A DNA stretch of 7,391 nt, taken from the NCBI GenBank assembly GCA_937858255.1, contig CALLZQ010000070.1:1-7391 (forward strand). The letters are read 5' to 3'. The stretch comes from an uncultured Tabrizicola sp. (GTDB lineage Bacteria > Pseudomonadota > Alphaproteobacteria > Rhodobacterales > Rhodobacteraceae). The number at the start of each line of letters is the position of its first letter. Position 1 is the stretch's first letter. A program made the position numbers and the translations under genes. Below the pieces are notes generated by a model. That model worked only from the letters and a program-made list of their open reading frames with translations. It had not been told where the DNA came from and searched no databases. Positions 1 to 6,109 of this stretch are shown here, piece after piece.

Positions 1-401
1 GCGAAAAGCTGGGGATGGCGATTGTCTGGATCACGCATGATCTGGGCGTGATCGCCGGCATCGCCGACCGGGTGATGGTGATGTATGCCGGACAGGTGGT
101 CGAGCAGGCCCCGGTCAAGGAACTGTTCGGCAATCCGCAGCACCCCTATACCCGTGCGCTGCTGAAAACCATTCCGGCGCTCTCAGGCGAGCGTGAGGCG
201 CGGCTTCAGGTGATCGAGGGACAGCCGCCGATTCTGGCCGGTGCGCCAACCGCCTGCCCGTTCCGCGCGCGTTGTGCCCATGCTTTTGCGCTGTGCGAGG
301 CTGAAAACCCGCAGCGCCGCGCCATTGATGCGCTGCCGGTGGGTCATGGCCATGACGTCGCCTGCCATTGGACCCCCGGCCCGGAGGCCCCCCATGTTTG
401 A
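1..401 (+). CDS. Peptide ABC transporter ATP-binding protein (OppD/DppD-like), C-terminal part
   Basis: This is the 3' end of a gene that begins outside the window; the reading frame is open from base 3 to the TGA at 399-401. The visible part starts just before the switch (H-loop) motif ITHDLG and continues with the usual DRVMVMYAGQVVE strand and a HPYTRALL segment. It ends in the C-terminal domain characteristic of oligopeptide/dipeptide ATPases, with a Cys-x5-Cys-x6-Cys-x22-Cys pattern (CPFRARC, then ALC, then VACHW). Related DppD proteins bind a [4Fe-4S] cluster at such cysteines. Walker A, the signature motif and Walker B lie upstream and cannot be checked. The protein would act on the cytoplasmic face of the inner membrane, pairing with the next ATPase to energise peptide uptake. 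The next gene starts inside its last codons. The family is clear; whether the substrate is a dipeptide, an oligopeptide or something else is not. Confidence 0.95.
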   Translation, partial: EKLGMAIVWITHDLGVIAGIADRVMVMYAGQVVEQAPVKELFGNPQHPYTRALLKTIPALSGEREARLQVIEGQPPILAGAPTACPFRARCAHAFALCEAENPQRRAIDALPVGHGHDVACHWTPGPEAPHV

Positions 402-1452
402 CAGCGCCCCCCGCCCGCCGCTGGTTCAGGTGCGGGATCTCAAGATGTATTTCCCGATCTATTCGGGGCTGTTCCGCCGCCATAGCGGCGACGTCAAGGC
501 GGTGGACGGCATCAGCTTTGACATTCTGCAAGGCGAGACCTTGGGCCTCGTCGGCGAATCCGGTTGCGGCAAGTCTACCGTCGGTCGGGCGCTGCTGCGC
601 CTCTATGAGCCGACGGCCGGCAGCGTGGTGATCGGCGGCACCGATATCGCATCGCTGGACAGCGAGAACCTGCGCAAGGCGCGGCCACAGATGCAGATGG
701 TGTTTCAGGACCCGCAGGCCAGCCTCAACCCGCGGATGTCGCTGGCCGATATTATTGGTGAGCCGCTGGACGAACATACCGACTGGGACGCACAGAAAAA
801 ACTCGCGCGGATCTATGAGTTGATGGATGCGGTCGGGCTGAACCGCAAATTCGCCAACCGATATCCGCACGAATTTTCTGGCGGGCAGCGCCAGCGGATC
901 GGCATTGCCCGGGCGCTTGCGCTCAAGCCCAAGTTCATCGTCTGCGACGAACCGATCGCCGCGCTGGATGTCTCGATTCAGGCGCAGGTGGTGAACCTGC
1001 TTGAGGATTTGCAGGACGAACTTGGCCTGACCTATCTGTTCATCAGCCATGATCTGTCGATGGTGCGCCATATCGCCGACCGGGTGGCGGTGATGTATCT
1101 GGGCCGGATTGCGGAACTCAGCCCGCGCGATGCGCTTTATGCGCGGCCCCTGCATCCCTATGCCGAGGCGCTGCTGTCGGCGGTGCCCGAGCCGGACCCA
1201 AGCCTGGCCCGCCGCAAGGAACGCATCATCCTCAAGGGCGACGTGCCCTCACCCGCCAATCCGCCCAAGGGATGCAATTTCTGCACCCGCTGCCCGCGCG
1301 TGATGGAGATCTGCCGGCAGGTCAAACCGGAACTGGCCGAGGTCGAGCCGGGTCGCCTCGTTGCCTGCCATCTGTATTCAACAAGCCCTGACGCCGGATC
1401 CACCGGCGCGACCGAGGCCAAAGAGCGTAATCAACAAGGAGTGTCCCCATGA
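394..1452 (+). CDS. Peptide ABC transporter ATP-binding protein (OppF/DppF-like)
   Basis: A complete 352-residue ATPase of the peptide/nickel transporter family. Visible motifs are Walker [10 protein letters not shown] (residues 54-62), Q-loop Gln105, signature SGGQ (162-165), Walker B ending in Asp185-Glu186, D-loop ALD (190-192) and switch His219. The C-terminal domain holds Cys294, 297, 300, 307 and 325; C294-x5-C300-x6-C307-x17-C325 matches the cluster-binding pattern of the family, and Cys297 is extra. The frame is open upstream to 241, but the ATG at 394 is chosen because GGAGG at 383-387 sits six bases before it and the protein then begins at the usual family position. The start overlaps the upstream stop by 8 bp (ATGTTTGA). 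It should form the nucleotide-binding pair with the upstream ATPase under the OppB/OppC-type permeases. The family call is firm; the substrate is inferred only from the family. Confidence 0.97.
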   Translation: MFDSAPRPPLVQVRDLKMYFPIYSGLFRRHSGDVKAVDGISFDILQGETLGLVGESGCGKSTVGRALLRLYEPTAGSVVIGGTDIASLDSENLRKARPQMQMVFQDPQASLNPRMSLADIIGEPLDEHTDWDAQKKLARIYELMDAVGLNRKFANRYPHEFSGGQRQRIGIARALALKPKFIVCDEPIAALDVSIQAQVVNLLEDLQDELGLTYLFISHDLSMVRHIADRVAVMYLGRIAELSPRDALYARPLHPYAEALLSAVPEPDPSLARRKERIILKGDVPSPANPPKGCNFCTRCPRVMEICRQVKPELAEVEPGRLVACHLYSTSPDAGSTGATEAKERNQQGVSP

Positions 1453-3149
1453 AACTGAAATCTGCCCTTCTGGGTGCAGTGGCCACGCTGGCCTTTGCGC
1501 CCGCGGCATTCGCCGAGCGCGGCACCGATGGCAACGTCAAGGTGCTGTATTCGCAGGCTGTGTCGATCATGAACGCCTATCTGTCCAACGGCACCAAAGA
1601 CGTTGAGGTTGGCAGCCTCGTGCTGGAGCCGCTGGCCGGCTTTGACAATGAAGGCACCGTGTTCCCGAGGCTGGCCGATGGCCTGCCCTCGGTCGAGAAC
1701 GGTGGCATTGCCGAGGATTACACCTCGATCACCTGGAAGCTGAAGGCCGGCCTGCTGTGGTCGGATGGCAGCCCCGTCACCGCCGATGACGTGGTGTTCA
1801 CCGCCGAATACTGTATGCACCCCGAGGGCGGCTGCGCCCAGGCCGCGCGCTATGAAGGCGTCTCGTCGGTCGAAAAGATCGACGATCTGACCGTCAAGGT
1901 CAGCTTCTCGACCCCGAAGTACAATCCGTTCACCGCCTTTGTCGGCGCGACCTCGCCCATCCTGCAAAAGGCGCAGTTCGCCAATTGCCTCGGCGCCGCC
2001 GCACCGACCTGCACCGAGGCGAACTTCAAGCCCATCGGCACCGGCCCGTTCATGGTCACCGATTTCAAGGTGAATGACACCGTGGAACTGGCTGCCAACC
2101 CGAACTACCGCGACCCGGCCAAGCCCGCTTTCGCGACCCTGTCCGTCAAGGGTGGCGGCGATGCCGCCTCGGCCGCCCGTGCGGTCATGGAAACCGGCGA
2201 ATTCGACTATGCCTGTAACACCCAGATCAACCCCGAACTTCAGGCCCAGATGAAGCCCGGCTGCAAGGGCCATTCCGTCTCGGGCTTTGGCACGCTGGTC
2301 GAGCGGATCGAGATGAACATGACCGACCCCTCGGCCGATCTGGCCGAAGGCGAGCGTTCCACCGCCAAGCATCCGCACCCGATCCTGTCGGACATGCGCG
2401 TGCGCAAGGCCCTGTCGATGGCCATCGACCGCGCCCTGCTGGTGGAAATCGGCTATGGCGAGGCGGGTCGCCCGACCTGTAACCTCGTCCCGGCGCCGAT
2501 CATCTATGCCAGCGACAACACCGACTGCCTGACGCAGGACATCGAAGGCGCCAAAGCCCTGCTCGAAGAAGCCGGCTGGACCGTGGGCGCCGATGGCATC
2601 CGCGAAAAGGATGGCAAAAAGCTCAAGATGCTGTACCAGACCTCGGTCAACCCGGTCCGTCAGGACTTCCAGGCCGTCATCAAGGGCTGGTGGAATGAGA
2701 TCGGCGTGGATGTCGAGCTGAAGTCGATCGACGCCGGCGTCTATTTCGGTGGCGACCCCGGTTCGCCCGACACCTTCCAGAAGTTCTACGCGGATGTGGA
2801 AATGTACGCGAACAACTTCGACGGCACCGATCCCGAGCCCTATGTCGCCCAGTACACCTGCGAAAAGGCGCCCAAGCCGGAAAGCCAGTGGCAGGGTGAG
2901 AACATCAACCGCTTCTGCGATCCGGCCTATGATGCGCTGGTCGCCGAACTGCTCCAGACCCGCGAGACCGAAAAGCGCGCGGAGCTGATCAAGAAGATGA
3001 ACGACATGCTGACCAAGGACACTTACACGATTGTCCCGCTGGTGGATCGTGGCCGTCTGTCGGCCCATTCCAACACGCTGGGCGGTGTTGTCCTGAACGT
3101 CTGGGATTCCGAACTGTGGAATGCCTCGGACTGGTACCGGATGAAGTAA
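1449..3149 (+). CDS. Peptide ABC transporter substrate-binding protein (SBP family 5, OppA/DppA-like)
   Basis: A 566-residue periplasmic solute-binding protein. Residues 1-22 form a Sec signal peptide: MKLK, a hydrophobic core, then AFA before a predicted cut ahead of Glu23. The mature part shows family-5 landmarks: LVLEPLAGFD (57-66), the strongly conserved LWSDGSPVTADDVVF (103-117), IGTGPF (196-201) and MRVRKALSMAIDRALL (316-331). Ten cysteines fall in five neighbouring pairs (122/129, 180/188, 256/272, 344/360, 471/490), which suggests local disulfides in the periplasm. AAGGAG at 1436-1441 lies seven bases before the ATG, and the start overlaps the preceding stop in an ATGA. It captures the substrate and delivers it to the two permeases encoded next. 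The ligand (peptide length, or another family-5 ligand such as a sugar or opine) cannot be told from the sequence. Confidence 0.96.
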   Translation: MKLKSALLGAVATLAFAPAAFAERGTDGNVKVLYSQAVSIMNAYLSNGTKDVEVGSLVLEPLAGFDNEGTVFPRLADGLPSVENGGIAEDYTSITWKLKAGLLWSDGSPVTADDVVFTAEYCMHPEGGCAQAARYEGVSSVEKIDDLTVKVSFSTPKYNPFTAFVGATSPILQKAQFANCLGAAAPTCTEANFKPIGTGPFMVTDFKVNDTVELAANPNYRDPAKPAFATLSVKGGGDAASAARAVMETGEFDYACNTQINPELQAQMKPGCKGHSVSGFGTLVERIEMNMTDPSADLAEGERSTAKHPHPILSDMRVRKALSMAIDRALLVEIGYGEAGRPTCNLVPAPIIYASDNTDCLTQDIEGAKALLEEAGWTVGADGIREKDGKKLKMLYQTSVNPVRQDFQAVIKGWWNEIGVDVELKSIDAGVYFGGDPGSPDTFQKFYADVEMYANNFDGTDPEPYVAQYTCEKAPKPESQWQGENINRFCDPAYDALVAELLQTRETEKRAELIKKMNDMLTKDTYTIVPLVDRGRLSAHSNTLGGVVLNVWDSELWNASDWYRMK

Positions 3150-3156
3150 TCCGACA

Positions 3157-3184
3157 GGGGCGGGGCGCAATCGCGCCCTGCCCC
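3157..3184 (+). terminator. Strong intercistronic hairpin between the binding-protein and permease genes
   Basis: GGGGCGGGGCGC (3157-3168) pairs with GCGCCCTGCCCC (3173-3184) around an AATC tetraloop. This gives twelve pairs, of which one is G-T and the rest are G-C. It starts seven bases after the binding-protein stop codon. A pyrimidine-rich stretch follows, but no T-run, so it is not a classical full terminator. The likely role is partial termination or protection of the upstream mRNA 3' end, giving more binding protein than permease. The stem is seen directly; the role is inferred. Confidence 0.7.
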
Positions 3185-3235
3185 GCTCTCTTCCCTTCCA
3201 TGTCTCTGTCGGACCGCTGATCAAAGGCGTCGCGC

Positions 3236-4243
3236 ATGCTTACCTACACGATCCGTCGGCTGCTTCTGGCCATCCCGACGCTTCTGTTCATCAGTCTGGT
3301 GATCTTCCTGCTGGTCGATCTGGCCCCCGGCTCACCCGCCAGCCAAATCCCTCTGACCGTGCCCCCGGATGTGCGGATGAAAATCCTCGAATCCATGGGG
3401 GCGAATGATCCGGTTCATGTCCGCTATCTCTTGTGGCTGAAACAGTTCTTCGTGGTGGAACCGCTGGTCTGGATCGACGGTGTCTTTGGTACGACCCATG
3501 CCGAGGGGATGCAGCGCATCCTGTCCTGGCAATCGCGCAGCCCGGTGTTTGACATCATTGCCGAACGGATGCCGCAAACGCTGACCGTGGTCGGGTCGTC
3601 CTATGTCCTGGGGGTGCTGATCGCCCTGCCCATCGGCATCTATTCGGCCTATCGCCAGTATTCGTGGTTTGACCAGCTTGGCACCTTCATCTCGATGGTC
3701 GGCTTTTCGGTTCCCACCTTCTTTACCGGCCTGGTGCTGATCCTTGTCTTTGCCGTGAACCTGCAATGGTTTCCGTCGATCTATGACACCAGCCTGCGGG
3801 TGACGGACTGGGCCAGCTTTGTGGCGCAGGTCAAGCAGATGATCATGCCGGTCATGGTGCTGGCGCTCTACAACGCCGCGCAGATCAGCCGCTATATGCG
3901 CTCGTCGATGCTCGAAAACCTCGGGCAGGATTATGTGCGCACCGCCCGCGCCAAGGGCCTGGGCGAACAGGTGGTGGTGCTGAAACATGTGCTGCGCAAT
4001 TCGATGATCCCGGTCGTGACCGTGATCGCACTGGGTATCCCCACCATCTTTGGCGGCGCCATCATCACCGAACAGGTGTTCCGCGTGAACGGGCTTGGCG
4101 CGCTCTTGATCAATGCCATCCATGGCTCGGATCTGCCGATGGTGCAGACCCTGACCTTTATCTTCGCCGTGCTGATCGTGATCTTCAATCTGGTCGCGGA
4201 TATCCTCTACGGCATTCTCGACCCGAGGATCCGCTATGACTGA
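3236..4243 (+). CDS. Peptide ABC transporter permease (OppB/DppB-like)
   Basis: A 335-residue inner-membrane permease of the binding-protein-dependent transport family. The layout is typical of OppB/DppB: a first membrane helix at about 9-29, a long, mainly periplasmic segment up to about 114, then five further helices at roughly 115-138, 147-175, 203-222, 258-279 and 300-325. The EAA coupling loop, which docks on the ATPases, is seen as DYVRTARAKGL (232-242) followed by a conserved RNSMIPV segment (254-260). The C-terminus DILYGILDPRIRYD is also family-typical. AAAGG at 3223-3227 lies eight bases before the ATG. It is separated from the binding-protein gene by 86 nt containing a hairpin, and overlaps the next permease gene by 8 bp. 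It should form the translocation pore with that permease. Confidence 0.96.
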   Translation: MLTYTIRRLLLAIPTLLFISLVIFLLVDLAPGSPASQIPLTVPPDVRMKILESMGANDPVHVRYLLWLKQFFVVEPLVWIDGVFGTTHAEGMQRILSWQSRSPVFDIIAERMPQTLTVVGSSYVLGVLIALPIGIYSAYRQYSWFDQLGTFISMVGFSVPTFFTGLVLILVFAVNLQWFPSIYDTSLRVTDWASFVAQVKQMIMPVMVLALYNAAQISRYMRSSMLENLGQDYVRTARAKGLGEQVVVLKHVLRNSMIPVVTVIALGIPTIFGGAIITEQVFRVNGLGALLINAIHGSDLPMVQTLTFIFAVLIVIFNLVADILYGILDPRIRYD

Positions 4244-5153
4244 TGTCGCGATGGAAAAACCCCGCAGCCAGTGGGCCGATGTCTGGGCGCAGTTCAAGAC
4301 CCACAAGGGCGCGCTCTTGGGGCTGGTGGTCTTTGGCCTCTTGATCGCCTTTGTCTTTATCGGGCCGCTGATCTGGACCAAGGATCCGACCTACATCAAC
4401 CCCAATGCCGCCGAGATGATCAAGGGCCGCAACAAGCCCCCCAGCCTCGTCAGCCCCCTGGGTACCGACCAGTTGGGCCGGGACATGCTGGCGCGGATGA
4501 TGAAGGGCGGTCAGGTCTCGATCGCGGTGGGTCTGGTCGCCATGTCGATCTCGATCTTCCTCGGCACGCTGATCGGGGTGATGGCGGGCTATTTCAAGCG
4601 GCTGGACGGCCCGCTGATGCGGATGACCGACTTGTTTCTGGCGCTGCCGCTGCTGCCGCTGCTGTTGGTCATGGTGCTGTTGTTCCGTGACCCCTTGTCG
4701 GCGGCCTTTGGCCCCGAGGGCGGCACCTTCCTGCTGATCGTGACGGCCATCGGTGTGACAAGCTGGATGCAGGCCGCGCGCGTGGTGCGGGGTGAGGTGC
4801 TGGCGCTGAAAGAGCGTGAATTCGTGCTGGCGGCGCGGTCAATCGGCACACCGTCGCGGCGGATGATCCTGCGGCACATCCTGCCAAATGTCGTCTCGCC
4901 CATCATGGTGGCGGCGACACTGGGCATCGCCAGCGCCATCATCACCGAATCCGCCCTGTCCTTCCTCGGCCTCGGCTTTCCGCCGGATTTCCCCACTTGG
5001 GGACGGCTGTTGTTCGATGGCGCGGAATATATCCAGCAATATCCCCAGCGGGTGATCTGGCCCGGTGTGGCCATCTCGCTGACGGTGCTGTCGGTCAACT
5101 ATATCGGCGACGGTTTGCGCGATGCGCTGGACCCGCGCATCCGGGGCCGCTGA
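4236..5153 (+). CDS. Peptide ABC transporter permease (OppC/DppC-like)
   Basis: A 305-residue permease and partner of the preceding OppB-like protein. It has the OppC-type N-terminal segment (about 17-45: amphipathic WAQFKTHKGA, then a membrane helix). The conserved PLGTDQLGRD motif follows at 74-83, then membrane helices near 95-120, 131-150, 163-180, 219-240 and 273-290. The EAA loop is EREFVLAARSIGTPSRRMIL (193-212), followed by LPNVVSPI, and the C-terminus is GDGLRDALDPRIRGR. GAGG at 4225-4228 lies seven bases before the ATG, and the start overlaps the upstream stop (ATGACTGA), so translation is probably coupled. It is the last gene of the transporter operon: a hairpin follows and the next gene belongs to another family. 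Confidence 0.96.
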   Translation: MTDVAMEKPRSQWADVWAQFKTHKGALLGLVVFGLLIAFVFIGPLIWTKDPTYINPNAAEMIKGRNKPPSLVSPLGTDQLGRDMLARMMKGGQVSIAVGLVAMSISIFLGTLIGVMAGYFKRLDGPLMRMTDLFLALPLLPLLLVMVLLFRDPLSAAFGPEGGTFLLIVTAIGVTSWMQAARVVRGEVLALKEREFVLAARSIGTPSRRMILRHILPNVVSPIMVAATLGIASAIITESALSFLGLGFPPDFPTWGRLLFDGAEYIQQYPQRVIWPGVAISLTVLSVNYIGDGLRDALDPRIRGR

Positions 5154-5188
5154 CCGTTTGCCCTTTGTGACGTTTCGGACTATGAAGC

Positions 5189-5217
5189 GGCGGCGCCAGG
5201 CTTGAACTGGCGCTGTC
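5189..5217 (+). terminator. Candidate terminator hairpin after the transporter operon
   Basis: GCGCCAG (5193-5199) pairs perfectly with CTGGCGC (5207-5213) around a seven-base loop. The stem can extend outward to 5189/5217 through two G-C and two G-T pairs. It is followed by TTGT rather than a T-run. Its position, 36 nt after the last permease stop and ahead of an unrelated regulator gene, fits an operon end. Termination itself is inferred and could be incomplete. Confidence 0.5.
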
Positions 5218-5220
5218 TTG

Positions 5221-5244
5221 TCGCACATGTTATTCAAGTTGCGA
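5221..5244. promoter_or_regulatory. Weak inverted repeat ahead of the ArsR-type gene, possible operator
   Basis: TCGCA (5221-5225) and TGCGA (5240-5244) form an inverted repeat with a 14-base spacer, ending 16 bases before the regulator's start codon. The spacer is AT-richer than its surroundings and includes ATTCAA (5232-5237), which resembles a half-site seen in ArsR-family operators. ArsR-type repressors often bind their own promoter, which is the reason to mark this site. The arms are short and no clear -35/-10 pair is visible, so it may be chance. Confidence 0.25.
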
Positions 5245-5260
5245 TGAGGGACCATGTTTC

Positions 5261-5629
5261 ATGTCTTTGGACCAATCAATGCCCGATCTGACCGCAGATG
5301 AGACGCCGCCCGCCGAGGGCTGCGGCACGCTTTCCCCCGACCAGATGCTGGTGCAGGCCCAGGCCGCTGCCGCCTTTCTCAAGGCACTCAGCCATGAGGG
5401 GCGGCTGATGATCCTGTGTCACCTGTCCTCGGGCGAAAAATCGGTGACAGAGCTGGAGCATCTGCTGGCCAGCCGTCAGGCGGCGGTCAGTCAGCAACTG
5501 GCGCGGCTGCGGCTGGAGGGGCTGGTGTCCTGCCGGCGTGAGGGCAAGACGATCTATTACTCACTGGAAGACCCCAAGGTCAGCCGCACCATCGCGCTGG
5601 TCTATGACATGTTCTGCAAGGCCCCCTGA
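5261..5629 (+). CDS. ArsR/SmtB-family transcriptional repressor, SqrR/BigR-type persulfide-sensor candidate
   Basis: A 122-residue winged-helix regulator. Residues 37-103 form the core domain: AAFLKALSHEGRLMILCHL, then a helix-turn-helix whose recognition helix is around RQAAVSQQLARLRLEGLV (72-89), then a wing REGKTIYYSL (93-102). The classical metal/arsenic motif ELCVCDL is absent; the region reads EKSVTELEHLL. Cysteines are at 21, 53, 91 and 119. The 53-119 spacing (66) equals that of the redox pair C41/C107 in Rhodobacter capsulatus SqrR and C42/C108 in Xylella BigR. Cys21 lies 32 before Cys53, as SqrR C9 does before C41. These sensors release DNA when persulfides link the two cysteines. 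GAGGG at 5246-5250 lies ten bases before the ATG; an ATG at 5254 is in another frame. The family is firm; persulfide sensing is inferred from cysteine spacing as I recall it. No sulfur-oxidation gene is visible next to it. Confidence 0.93.
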   Translation: MSLDQSMPDLTADETPPAEGCGTLSPDQMLVQAQAAAAFLKALSHEGRLMILCHLSSGEKSVTELEHLLASRQAAVSQQLARLRLEGLVSCRREGKTIYYSLEDPKVSRTIALVYDMFCKAP

Positions 5630-5635
5630 CCCGGC

Positions 5636-5905
5636 CTAGTGCAGCCGGAATTCGCCCACCACATTGCGCCATTCCCCCGGTGCAATCAGTTTGCGGTGGG
5701 TGAACCGAACCGAGTGCAATGGCCCCTCGATCTGATCCTGCCAGAATTCGATAAAGCGGAACAGCGCAGGATAATCCGGCGCCAGATCGTATTCCTGCCA
5801 GATGAAACTGTTCAGCACATGGCGGTAATCGGGCATCCGGTAATAGAGTTCCGCCGTTGTCAGACCATAACCCTTCAGCATCAATTCCGTCTCAGATCCC
5901 CGCAT
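5636..5905 (-). CDS. usg: Usg-like family protein
   Basis: An 89-residue protein recognised as Usg-like from the segments LMLKGYGLTTAELYYRMPD, QEYDLAPDYPALFRFIEFW and EGPLHSVRFTHRKLIAP and the GEFRLH C-terminus. The family is small, found mainly in alphaproteobacteria, and has been annotated as a possible partner of phosphoribosylanthranilate isomerase in tryptophan synthesis; its real function is not settled. There is no signal peptide or membrane helix. The frame is also open to a GTG at 5914, but AAAGGAG (5920-5914) would then overlap the start codon. That Shine-Dalgarno sequence is eight bases from the ATG at 5905, which is chosen here. The gene converges on the ArsR-type gene with only six bases between the stop codons and is divergent from gyrA. 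No trp gene is visible nearby. Confidence 0.9.
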   Translation of the reverse strand: MRGSETELMLKGYGLTTAELYYRMPDYRHVLNSFIWQEYDLAPDYPALFRFIEFWQDQIEGPLHSVRFTHRKLIAPGEWRNVVGEFRLH

Positions 5906-5913
5906 CCGTCGCA

Positions 5914-5920
5914 CTCCTTT
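5914..5920 (-). promoter_or_regulatory. Ribosome binding site of usg, decides the start
   Basis: On the minus strand AAAGGAG runs from 5920 to 5914, followed by eight bases and then ATG at 5905. The alternative GTG start begins with the last G of this motif, so it could not be served by it. Confidence 0.75.
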
Positions 5921-5941
5921 CGCGCGTGATCCTCTCCCCCG

Positions 5942-5957
5942 TGCCAGAATCGTGCCA
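5942..5957 (-). promoter_or_regulatory. Sigma-54-like (-24/-12) element facing usg
   Basis: Read on the minus strand, 5957 to 5942 is TGGCACG, ATTC, TGGCA. The -24 half is a perfect match to the sigma-54 consensus TGGCACG, and the invariant GG and GC are separated by exactly ten bases. The -12 half is TGGCA instead of TTGCA. Transcription would start near 5931, giving a short leader of about 26 bases that includes the usg ribosome binding site. The match is read directly; use by RpoN is inferred, and no activator site was identified. It could also be a chance direct repeat of CGTGCCA. Confidence 0.35.
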
Positions 5958-5969
5958 TAGCAGTATTAA

Positions 5970-6001
5970 AAATCAATGATTTCAGTTTGTTATCACTTGA
6001 T
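5970..6001. repeat. AT-rich patch with two short palindromes in the usg-gyrA divergent region
   Basis: AAATCA-A-TGATTT (5970-5982) is a perfect 13-base palindrome with one central base. ATCA-CT-TGAT (5992-6001) repeats the same ATCA/TGAT arms with a two-base centre, 22 bases further on. They lie in the most AT-rich stretch of an otherwise GC-rich window, between two divergent genes, so they could be binding sites for a regulator or part of a promoter. No regulator can be named. Confidence 0.4.
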
Positions 6002-6035
6002 GGCCGCGGCTGCCACCTGCGGAGTCCCGGCGCCA

Positions 6036-6079
6036 TTGCACCCCATCCCTTGCATGGTGTAAGGTTGCGCCAACAAAAT
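6036..6079 (+). promoter_or_regulatory. Candidate promoter region of gyrA
   Basis: Two weak sigma-70-like pairs are visible: TTGCAC (6036-6041) with TGTAAG (6058-6063) at 16 bases, and TTGCAT (6050-6055) with CAAAAT (6074-6079) at 18 bases. Both lie 30 to 75 bases ahead of the gyrA start, where a promoter is expected because the upstream neighbour points the other way. TTGC occurs at 6036, 6050 and 6064, every 14 bases. Neither pair is close to consensus, so the exact site is uncertain. Confidence 0.3.
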
Positions 6080-6109
6080 CTTGATCTGCCCGACGAAAGG
6101 CCCGTTCAC

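Noticed and set aside
241..393. Upstream extension of the OppF-like gene to an ATG at 241
   Set aside because: The extra 51 residues overlap the OppD-like gene, show no family similarity, and the ATG at 394 has its own ribosome binding site.
1431..3224. Long open frame of 597 codons on the minus strand opposite the binding-protein gene
   Set aside because: It is a GC-rich antisense shadow: the product has no recognisable domain, and the + strand encodes a clear family-5 binding protein with a signal peptide.
3332..4381. Open frame of 349 codons on the minus strand opposite the permeases
   Set aside because: The His/Asp/Arg-rich low-complexity product is typical of the antisense of membrane-protein genes; the permeases are certain.
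5631..5648. Small hairpin CCGGC/GCCGG at the convergent gene ends as a bidirectional terminator
   Set aside because: Only five pairs with an eight-base loop and no T-run on either strand; too weak to annotate.
5906..5914. GTG start for usg, giving 92 residues
   Set aside because: The GTG overlaps the ribosome binding site AAAGGAG, while the ATG at 5905 has ideal spacing.
5639..5929. Plus-strand open frame of 96 codons opposite usg
   Set aside because: It is antisense to a recognised Usg-like gene, and its product has no recognisable features.
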